This document shows positions 1-5,558 of a DNA stretch of 6,879 bases, piece by piece. The stretch is from Methanomassiliicoccales archaeon PtaB.Bin134 (lineage in GTDB: Archaea > Thermoplasmatota > Thermoplasmata > Methanomassiliicoccales > UBA472). The DNA lies in contig MVPZ01000191.1 of the NCBI GenBank assembly GCA_002067045.1, positions 1 through 6,879 of the forward strand, written 5' to 3'. The translations under genes and the position numbers were made by a program. The notes below the pieces were generated by a model that searched no databases, was not told the origin of the DNA, and worked only from the letters and a program-made list of their open reading frames with translations. Positions within the stretch are counted from its first letter, which is position 1, and each line of letters begins with the position of its first letter.

Positions 1-458
1 AGACGGAGCCTCCGTTGAAAAGCCTGTCCTTCGTGCTGGTCGGTGCGGTCATTCTGATAGTGGCCACAGACGCGGCGGTCAGGTCGGCAACGCAGGTGGC
101 CACGATCCTGGGGATGAGCGAGTTCCTGATAGGTATCACCATCGTGACCTTTGGCACCACGACCCCTGAGTTCGCCACCAGCCTGCTCGCGGCATACAGG
201 AAAAGGCCGGATATCGCGGTCGGCAACACCCTGGGGACGTTGGTGTTCAATTCCGTTTTCGTCCTAGGCGTCGGTGCGGTGATCGGGCCCCTCACGATGA
301 CCGAAGGCCAGATAATGCTTGGCATACTGCCTCTGCTCCTCTTCGGGGCATTGTTGGCAGGGATCGTGTACAGGCGCGAGGGGATCGGAAGATGGGAGGG
401 CGTAGTACTGGTGACCCTCTACATTGTGTATATGGCAGTCCTGCTGTACTTCAGCTGA
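1..458 (+). CDS. Sodium/calcium (CaCA family) exchanger, C-terminal half; 5' end outside window
   Basis: Membrane antiporter moving a cation, typically Ca2+, against Na+ or H+. The reading frame is open to the left edge (codons from base 3 read T-E-P-P before the TTG at 15), so that TTG is an internal Leu codon and the N-terminal half is missing. Numbering from that codon, about five hydrophobic segments can be seen (roughly 3-20, 33-60, 74-95, 100-118, 127-146). The second alpha-repeat is clear: IGITIVTFGTTTPE (39-52, the Glu being the expected cation ligand), then AVGNTLGTLVFNS (68-80). CaCA proteins normally have two such repeats in about 300-350 residues; the first must lie upstream. The second motif is unusual, GTLVFN where families usually show GSN-I-x-[ND]. 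Ion specificity cannot be decided from this half. The gene converges on the permease gene, with 113 bases between stops. Confidence 0.88.
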   Translation, partial: TEPPLKSLSFVLVGAVILIVATDAAVRSATQVATILGMSEFLIGITIVTFGTTTPEFATSLLAAYRKRPDIAVGNTLGTLVFNSVFVLGVGAVIGPLTMTEGQIMLGILPLLLFGALLAGIVYRREGIGRWEGVVLVTLYIVYMAVLLYFS

Positions 459-477
459 GCTCCCCGCAAGTCCATGG

Positions 478-530
478 CGAGCCCCCCTTCTGTAGGAGGG
501 CCTTGATATGAATAGGCGGGAAGGGGCTCG
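478..530. terminator. Inverted repeat between convergent genes, possible terminator region
   Basis: CGAGCCCC (478-485) and GGGGCTCG (523-530) form a perfect 8-bp inverted repeat with a 37-base loop, lying between the stops of two convergent genes (exchanger at 458, permease at 572). The position suits a bidirectional transcript end. There is no T-run on either strand, which is the usual archaeal termination signal, so termination is an inference from location only. Nothing else is recognisable in 459-571. Confidence 0.3.
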
Positions 531-571
531 GGAGAGATATGGTCCAAGGCCTTCGCCGCGCGCGAGGGCGT

Positions 572-2854
572 CTACTGGAGCCTCTCCCTGAGAGTACTGG
601 CCATGTCCATCTTTCTGGTCCAACGGATGGGCCATATGGCCGAGGGCGTGGTGAACGCCCAGCCGACCAATATCACGCTCAAGGCCGCGGCGACGGTCAT
701 AACTACGGGGATGTAGAACACCGCCTCCTCCATCAGGCCCGCGAACACCTGCGCCAGGAGGTAGGCGAAGGGGACCGCCAGCAAGGACGAGATCAGCCCC
801 AGGAGGGCGGCCTCCACCAGCAGCGACCTTACCGTGAAGGAGCGCGGCAGGCCGAGTGAGGAAACCGCGGAGAACTCCAGGTCCCTTTCGGATGTAGAGA
901 CCACGACGGCGGATGTCGCCACCGCGAGCGCTATAAGCAGGTTAAGGACGAAGAAACCGTAGAAGAGGGAGATCGCGCTGGCCAGCAGGTCGTGGACCGA
1001 GCCCGCTGCATCCTCTTTCGGCTGGACGCCCGCAACCCAGGGATCGGTGTTTATGGAAGAGATGTAGCTTGTCAGCTGATCGCTGGACCTCAGGGACACG
1101 AACATGCCCTGGCAGACGTCCTCACCGATGACGGATGAGGCTTGGCGGTTGCTGGTGTAAACGGCGTTGGTCTGAAGGTCATCGACCACCCCAGTGACCA
1201 TGAGCTCGATGCTCCTGCCGCCGAAGGTCAGGCCCACCATGCTGCCGGGACCTACCCCTAGCTCGCCTGCCAGCCTCTTGGCCATGACCGCTCCGCTGAA
1301 GTCCAGGGACCCCTGGCGGACATCGAAGGACCTTATGCTGGCCATTTCCGGGGAAGCGGTCATCACCACGCCTGTGGTCCTTCCACCCGAGGAGGCCAGA
1401 CCGCTCAGCTTCGTGTAAGGCATGGCCTTCTCCACCTGCTCATTGCTGAAGCGTTCCACTGCCTCGCCCTGATCCCTGAGCGACGTGAAAGATATGGACA
1501 CGTCCCAGAGGTAGGAGGAGGACTGCCCATAGATGTACGACGTGGAGGAGTCGAGCAGCACCAACCACGAGCCGGCTGCGCCCACGGTGAGGCCGACCGC
1601 CATCATGACCGCCACTGCCCGCTTGGGATCGCGGAACAGATTGCGGATACCAAGAGATGTCGACAGGGAGGTGCTCGGACCCCTCCATGTCCAGATGTGC
1701 GATCTCGGAACGTAGCTCAGGGCCGTCCGGATGTCCTGACGCAGCACCAACGCCACCGGGAGCAGGCTGGCGGCCAGCACCACGAGGGCGGTCATGAGCA
1801 TGCTGATGAGGAAGGGGGCGGGGCTGAACGGCAGCACGACGGGTATACCTCCCATCATCTGCAGCGCCATTGACACCATAGCGACCGTGAACCCGTAGCC
1901 CAGCAGGATGCCCAGGGCTCCCCCCGCCAGCAATGTAACCGCGCCCATACCGAGGTACGATGCTGCGATGCGCCACCTCTCCATTCCCAGGGACATGAGC
2001 ACCCCCATGTTCCTGGAATCGCTCACCACCATGCGGTACATGGTGATGAAGATGGAAACACCGCCGATGAGCACGAACACCAGGCTTATGGATGGCAGCA
2101 TGACCGCCATCTTGCTCGCCCCCATGTCCATAAGCACGGTTGTAGGGTGGTCCTCGCTGAAGGTCATCGAGGATACGGGCAGGGAAGCGAGGGATGCGGC
2201 GATCACTTCCCTGGAGCCGCTGTCCAGCATAAGAGCTACCTCGTTCGCTCCGTGGCCGGATGCGGACATCAAGGTGGACAGGGGGACCATGACTATGGTC
2301 TCCCCTCCGGAGCCAGAGATGATAGCTCCGGCCTGGAGCTCGTTGAAGAGGTATTCGGGTGAGCGCACCACACCAGTTATGTCCACGCTCAGGGAGGTGC
2401 CGTTCACGAGCAGCTGGAACGTTCCCCCAGTGACCTTTCCACCTGCGATCACCACGCCCTCTGAGGGGGTGGTGAACAACCGGCCTTCGAGGAGAGTGAG
2501 GCGGCTGATGTCCGTCCTTGCGGGATCGGAGATGCCGATGATAGTGGCCTGGGACCAGCTTCCGTTCACCAGTACCTGCCCCGTCTCCTTCAGTCTCAGG
2601 TCAGACGCCTGCACGGGGAGGGACGCGAGCGCGCTGCCGATCTCCTCGGGGCTGCGCCCCTCGTACAGAGATACCAGCAGGTAGGGCATGCGGCTGTCGT
2701 CCAGGTAGGAGGAGGCGCTGGTCTCTATGACCTCCGAGCTGTACAGCCCCGCCGCCATCATGGCCAGCGCCCAGGCGATGATGAACGAGGACAGGGCCAG
2801 GCTGAGCTTCCTTCCCCGCAGCCTCCGCAGCATCATCTTCGATGTTAGGGACAT
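572..2854 (-). CDS. ABC transporter permease with two FtsX domains (MacB/LolC-like)
   Basis: Membrane subunit of a type VII-style ABC transporter, 760 residues, the partner of the ATPase just upstream. One hydrophobic segment near the N-terminus (about 18-37) is followed by an extracytoplasmic domain (about 40-245), then a first FtsX domain with helices near 250-275, 300-328 and 348-371. A linker (SLGIRNLFRDPKRA, 400-413) leads to a helix near 414-434, a second extracytoplasmic domain (about 436-620), and a second FtsX domain with helices near 625-652, 677-705 and 714-736. The double FtsX layout is common among archaeal and Gram-positive exporters of this class, some of which act on peptides, antibiotics or lipids; the substrate here is unknown. 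Sequons NGS (98) and NGT (151) fall in the first outer domain. The start is fixed by a strong Shine-Dalgarno nine bases or less upstream. The stop is TAG. Confidence 0.9.
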   Translation of the reverse strand: MSLTSKMMLRRLRGRKLSLALSSFIIAWALAMMAAGLYSSEVIETSASSYLDDSRMPYLLVSLYEGRSPEEIGSALASLPVQASDLRLKETGQVLVNGSWSQATIIGISDPARTDISRLTLLEGRLFTTPSEGVVIAGGKVTGGTFQLLVNGTSLSVDITGVVRSPEYLFNELQAGAIISGSGGETIVMVPLSTLMSASGHGANEVALMLDSGSREVIAASLASLPVSSMTFSEDHPTTVLMDMGASKMAVMLPSISLVFVLIGGVSIFITMYRMVVSDSRNMGVLMSLGMERWRIAASYLGMGAVTLLAGGALGILLGYGFTVAMVSMALQMMGGIPVVLPFSPAPFLISMLMTALVVLAASLLPVALVLRQDIRTALSYVPRSHIWTWRGPSTSLSTSLGIRNLFRDPKRAVAVMMAVGLTVGAAGSWLVLLDSSTSYIYGQSSSYLWDVSISFTSLRDQGEAVERFSNEQVEKAMPYTKLSGLASSGGRTTGVVMTASPEMASIRSFDVRQGSLDFSGAVMAKRLAGELGVGPGSMVGLTFGGRSIELMVTGVVDDLQTNAVYTSNRQASSVIGEDVCQGMFVSLRSSDQLTSYISSINTDPWVAGVQPKEDAAGSVHDLLASAISLFYGFFVLNLLIALAVATSAVVVSTSERDLEFSAVSSLGLPRSFTVRSLLVEAALLGLISSLLAVPFAYLLAQVFAGLMEEAVFYIPVVMTVAAALSVILVGWAFTTPSAIWPIRWTRKMDMASTLRERLQ

Positions 2855-2857
2855 GGG

Positions 2858-2865
2858 ACCTCCTC
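2858..2865 (-). promoter_or_regulatory. Strong Shine-Dalgarno for the permease, overlapping the ATPase stop
   Basis: On the minus strand GAGGAGGT ends three bases before the permease ATG, and its first two bases belong to the TGA of the ATPase gene. This fixes the permease start and points to coupled translation of the two genes. It is the only strong Shine-Dalgarno I see in the window. Confidence 0.8.
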
Positions 2866-3538
2866 ACGCCTCGATGAGGTTGCCCCGCCTCAGCTCGTAG
2901 CATCGGTCCATGTGTTCCCGGAGGCGGAGGTTGTGGGAGACCACCACGAACGACGTTCCCTGCAACTTGCACGCCTTCGTGAGGACATCGAGCACGACCC
3001 CCTCGCTTCCCTCGTCCAGGTTGCCGGTCGGCTCATCTGCCAGGACCAGCTTGGGCCTCTTGACCAGGGCGCGGGCGATAGCCACCCTCTGCTGCTGTCC
3101 CGCGGACAGCTGCTGGGGGAAGCTGTCGAGCTTCTCCTCTATCCCCACGGCCTCCAGCTCCCGGATGGACCGCTCCCTCGCTTCCGGCCTTTTGAACCCC
3201 CTTCCCTCGATGGCCAGCATGACGTTCTCCAGTGCGGTGAGGGTGGGGATGAGGTTGTAGAACTGGAAGACGAAGCCGACATCGGTGCGGCGGTAATCGT
3301 TGAGCCCCTTGCGGTCCAGGGACGTGATGTCCCGCCCGTCCACCATGATGCTCCCCGCATCGGGCCGTTCGATCCCCCCGATGGCGTTGAGCAAGGTGGT
3401 CTTCCCCGAGCCCGATGGGCCCATGATCATCACCATCTCGCCCCGCTCCACCGATAAGGCCAGGTCCGACAGGACCCTGGTCTCCTCATCCCCGCTGCGG
3501 TAGGCCTTGGATAGCGCCCTCACACTCAGGAAGCTCAT
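2864..3538 (-). CDS. ABC transporter ATP-binding protein (LolD/MacB/SalX type)
   Basis: Cytoplasmic nucleotide-binding subunit, 224 residues, the usual length for a stand-alone LolD/MacB-type ATPase. Visible motifs in order: Walker A GPSGSGKTT (40-48), Q-loop Gln92 within FQFYNLIPTLTALENV (the FQ-x-x-NL-x-P-x-L-T-x-x-EN pattern typical of this subfamily), signature LSAGQQQRVAIARAL (144-158), Walker B LVLADEP (164-170, catalytic Glu169), D-loop GNLD (172-175) and switch His202. The signature reads LSAGQ rather than the commoner LSGGQ, a substitution seen in working ATPases. All residues needed for hydrolysis are present. It is the first gene of a two-gene operon with the FtsX permease, nine bases apart, and is transcribed divergently from the HTH_10 regulator. 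No periplasmic-adaptor gene is adjacent, as expected for an archaeon without an outer membrane. Confidence 0.95.
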   Translation of the reverse strand: MSFLSVRALSKAYRSGDEETRVLSDLALSVERGEMVMIMGPSGSGKTTLLNAIGGIERPDAGSIMVDGRDITSLDRKGLNDYRRTDVGFVFQFYNLIPTLTALENVMLAIEGRGFKRPEARERSIRELEAVGIEEKLDSFPQQLSAGQQQRVAIARALVKRPKLVLADEPTGNLDEGSEGVVLDVLTKACKLQGTSFVVVSHNLRLREHMDRCYELRRGNLIEA

Positions 3539-3552
3539 GTCGATCCCTGAGG

Positions 3553-3600
3553 ACCGTGAGGGCTTTGGAGGGAAAGGATATTGTGCCGTTCATTCACGGT
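3553..3600. promoter_or_regulatory. Inverted half-sites in the regulator/ABC divergent region (candidate operator)
   Basis: ACCGTGA (3553-3559) and TCACGGT (3594-3600) are perfect inverted copies, with centres 41 bases apart, close to four helical turns. A second, tighter dyad CCGT-6-ACGG spans 3586-3599 and abuts the TATA-like box of the regulator gene. A possible weak box A for the ABC operon (CAATATCC on the minus strand, 3583-3576) lies between the two outer arms. Short repeats like these can occur by chance; their positions around both promoters are the argument for an operator, perhaps bound by the neighbouring HTH_10 protein. Confidence 0.35.
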
Positions 3601-3603
3601 AAT

Positions 3604-3612
3604 ACTTATACA
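3604..3612 (+). promoter_or_regulatory. Archaeal box A (TATA) of the HTH_10 regulator gene
   Basis: The core TTATA (3606-3610) is centred 25 bases before the A of the ATG at 3633, the distance at which archaeal transcription starts, so the mRNA is probably leaderless. No convincing Shine-Dalgarno precedes the ATG. Read on the other strand the same element is TGTATAAG, so it could also serve a promoter for the ABC operon, with a leader of about 40 bases. Confidence 0.55.
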
Positions 3613-3632
3613 ATGATGACAGATGATAGTGT

Positions 3633-4289
3633 ATGCGCAGGATCACGATAGAGATCGTTCCCGACCACAGGCTCAGGGAGATCATGAGGCCTCTGATGGA
3701 GCACATAGAGGAGATGGAGATGGTCGAGCTGCTCCGGTTGGACCTCCAAAAAGGGTTGAAGGTCGTGGTCCTGAGGATCAGATTGGCCCCGGGGTCCACG
3801 GTGGATGACATCTCGTCCACGGACCTGTTCGACATAAAGATCGTGGAGGTCATGGAGCAGAAGGGCAACGAAGTGACATGCCTGATGAAGGTCAGGACAC
3901 CTGAGGGGTTCGATGATGTCCGGAAGAAGGCCGACCTCGACCTGACCTGGACCCAACCTATGAAAATATCCCGCGAAAAGATCGTATACAGCTTCATAGG
4001 CGAGGATGAGCCGATCAGGAAGGCCATAGGCCTGCTGAAGGAGTTCGGGGTGAATGCCAAGATAAGCATTCACAACACGTCGTTCACCGAGGGTGACCCC
4101 CTGTCCCTCCTGACCGAACGGCAGAGGTCGATCATGATCACGGCCAAGAAGATGGGGTACTACCGTTACCCCCGGGAGGCGGGGGCGGAGGATATCGCCA
4201 GGGCCCTGGGGCTTTCCACCTCCACGGTGACAGAGCACCTTCGCAAGGCCGAGGTCCGCCTCATGGGTGGGATCCTTGCCGGGTACTGA
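3633..4289 (+). CDS. HTH_10 (bacterio-opsin activator-type) transcriptional regulator
   Basis: Predicted DNA-binding regulator of 218 residues. The C-terminal part (about 159-212) is a clear HTH_10 domain: LLTERQRSIMITAKKMGYY (159-177), the conserved YPREAGAEDIARALGLS (179-195) and the recognition-helix region TSTVTEHLRKAEVRL (196-210). This domain is the one in haloarchaeal Bat regulators and their many archaeal relatives. The N-terminal 150 residues match no family I can name; they alternate strands and helices and may form a ligand-sensing or dimerisation domain, with no transmembrane segment. The start is firm: an in-frame TAG lies two codons upstream, and the TATA-like box is placed for a leaderless message. 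It is divergent from the ABC operon, 94 bases away, which makes that operon and its own gene the first candidate targets. The target and signal are unknown. Confidence 0.88.
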   Translation: MRRITIEIVPDHRLREIMRPLMEHIEEMEMVELLRLDLQKGLKVVVLRIRLAPGSTVDDISSTDLFDIKIVEVMEQKGNEVTCLMKVRTPEGFDDVRKKADLDLTWTQPMKISREKIVYSFIGEDEPIRKAIGLLKEFGVNAKISIHNTSFTEGDPLSLLTERQRSIMITAKKMGYYRYPREAGAEDIARALGLSTSTVTEHLRKAEVRLMGGILAGY

Positions 4290-4360
4290 CCGGTCTGGCA
4301 CCAGCCCTTGGCGATTGGTCATCTCGCAGGGGCGAATGATCGATCGGACATCTTGAGCCT

Positions 4361-4368
4361 TCATTTTT
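4361..4368 (+). terminator. Short T-run after the HTH_10 gene, possible terminator
   Basis: A run of five T (4364-4368) lies 75 bases after the regulator stop, in otherwise GC-rich sequence. Archaeal termination relies on T-runs, so this is the best candidate for the end of the regulator transcript, though the run is short. The rest of 4290-4360 shows only small chance palindromes. Confidence 0.3.
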
Positions 4369-4409
4369 CCCGCGGGGGACCGCCCGGTGCCCGCGTCCCT
4401 GCCGCGGGA
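4368..4409. repeat. GC-rich palindrome upstream of the PHP gene promoter
   Basis: TCCCGCGG followed by GGGAC (4368-4380) pairs with GTCCC (4395-4399) and CCGCGGGA (4402-4409): thirteen base pairs with a two-base bulge (4400-4401) and a 14-base loop. Each outer arm contains the self-complementary CCGCGG. The right arm ends one base before the AT-rich promoter element of the PHP gene. The place suits an operator or activator site; as RNA it would fold at the 3' end of any read-through regulator transcript. It lacks a following T-run, so it is not an ordinary intrinsic terminator. Confidence 0.6.
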
Positions 4410-4411
4410 CA

Positions 4412-4421
4412 ACATTATTAA
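4412..4421 (+). promoter_or_regulatory. Archaeal box A (TATA) of the PHP gene
   Basis: ATTATTAA (4414-4421) is the only AT-rich stretch in the region and is centred about 31 bases before the ATG at 4449. A start about 25 bases downstream would give a leader of roughly seven bases, so translation is nearly leaderless. A short GAGG (4442-4445) sits three bases before the ATG and is too close to act as a normal Shine-Dalgarno. Confidence 0.5.
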
Positions 4422-4448
4422 CGGCGACATGCCTAGGAGCAGAGGCAG

Positions 4449-5510
4449 ATGAAGGCACGCTCGTTCGTTCTTGTACTCGCTATCGTCGTGGTGATGGCGG
4501 TCGCCATCGTACCTGTGTGGTCAGCATTGAGCGGCACGCTGTTCCCGTCATCGAGCGCCAACGTCAACTTCCCGGAGTACAATCCGTATGCGAGCGGAGG
4601 CACCTGGTACAAGGGACAGCTGCACAGCCACTCCACCCGCTCGGACGGCGAGCTCGGTCCGTCCGACGTCGTCGCCCGGTATGCTGGTCTTGGCTACAAG
4701 TTCATCGCCATCAGCGATCATCACTCGGTGACGAAGATCAGGGGAAGCAGCGTGCTTGTGCTGGGGCAGGAGTACGGGAAGGGCTCCACCGAGTCTGGGC
4801 TGGAATATAAGCCGCACATGAACGGGATAAACATATCCTCAGCTCCCTCAGAGAACCTGCCGCTTCAGAAGAGGATAGATGGCATCACTTCCCAGGGCGG
4901 CATCGTGGTGCTGAACCATCCTACGGCGTTCTTGTTCTCCTACAGCCTGAAGGACCTGAAGGAGCTACGCAACTATACTGCGATAGAGATCTACAACGGC
5001 TATAGCGAAGGTCTCCTGAGCGGTGATGCGGTGTCCCTATGGGACGGCATCCTGAGCACGGGCAGGTTGGTCTGGGGAACGGCAGGCGATGACGCCCATT
5101 CAGCAGCGACCTACGACAAGGGCTGGATAGAGGTGAGGCTGAGCGGAAAGCTGACCACTGCCAGCGTCATCAATGCCATAAAGAGCGGCTCGTTCTATTC
5201 CACCCAGGGCCCTACAATCGATGACCTGAGGTTCAACGGCACCACCTTCACCGTCATCAGCCCCGATGCTGATTGCATCAGCTTCTACGGCCGGGACGGA
5301 AAGCTCCTGGAGACCGTTAACGGAGGTTATGCCAACTACACCGTGAAGGGAGGCGAGGGGTACGTCCGTGCGGAGGTCTCCGCTGATGGACTGAAGGCCT
5401 GGAGCCAGCCTGTCTTCGTGGGCACCAGCTCAAATACGATGACGGGCAGCTCCGTCCTGGATGTCGGTTCATCGTATGTGGCCCGGAGCTCGGAACCCGT
5501 GGGGGATTAG
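4449..5510 (+). CDS. Membrane-anchored, probably extracellular PHP-domain metallohydrolase
   Basis: Predicted metal-dependent hydrolase, probably a phosphoesterase, of 353 residues. A basic N-terminus (K2, R4) and one hydrophobic segment (about 5-27) indicate a signal anchor or signal peptide, with the rest outside the cell. The PHP domain (about 54-220) keeps all expected metal ligands: HSHSTRSDG (59-67; H59, H61, D66), SDHH (89-92), E108, H123, NHP (156-158; H157) and GDDAH (213-217). The C-terminal part (about 245-325, SFYSTQGPTIDD onwards, then AWSQPVFV) is the beta-rich extension found in many PHP proteins of the CehA/McbA-like group; the last 28 residues are Ser-rich. N-glycosylation sequons occur at N128, N175, N263 and N296, which fits an archaeal surface protein. 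It stands alone, converging on the oxidoreductase gene with 48 bases between stops. The substrate cannot be told. The stop is TAG. Confidence 0.88.
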   Translation: MKARSFVLVLAIVVVMAVAIVPVWSALSGTLFPSSSANVNFPEYNPYASGGTWYKGQLHSHSTRSDGELGPSDVVARYAGLGYKFIAISDHHSVTKIRGSSVLVLGQEYGKGSTESGLEYKPHMNGINISSAPSENLPLQKRIDGITSQGGIVVLNHPTAFLFSYSLKDLKELRNYTAIEIYNGYSEGLLSGDAVSLWDGILSTGRLVWGTAGDDAHSAATYDKGWIEVRLSGKLTTASVINAIKSGSFYSTQGPTIDDLRFNGTTFTVISPDADCISFYGRDGKLLETVNGGYANYTVKGGEGYVRAEVSADGLKAWSQPVFVGTSSNTMTGSSVLDVGSSYVARSSEPVGD

Positions 5511-5558
5511 GGGCTCGATCGTCCAAGGGCCCCACTGCTCGCCACCCTCTTTCTACGG

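Noticed and set aside
15..17. TTG as the start of a small 147-residue membrane protein
   Set aside because: The frame stays open to the left edge and only one alpha-repeat is present, so this is the tail of a normal exchanger, not a half-size protein.
546..553. AAGGCCTT palindrome near the permease stop
   Set aside because: An 8-bp palindrome alone is not evidence for a site, and there is no repeat partner or attachment-site context such as a tRNA or integrase.
1908..2684. Open frame of 258 codons on the plus strand inside the permease gene
   Set aside because: It is antisense to the FtsX permease, has no recognisable domain or start signals, and its composition is that of a GC-rich shadow frame.
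4287..4345. TGACC/GGTCA inverted repeat (4287-4291, 4317-4321) and GATCGATC (4338-4345) after the HTH_10 gene
   Set aside because: Both are short enough to occur by chance and have no clear placement relative to a promoter or transcript end.
3606..4430. Long open frame of 274 codons on the minus strand across the HTH_10 gene
   Set aside because: It lies antisense to a gene with a clear domain, its translation is rich in Pro, Gly, His and Arg with no family pattern, and it has no promoter. Such frames are common opposite GC-rich genes.
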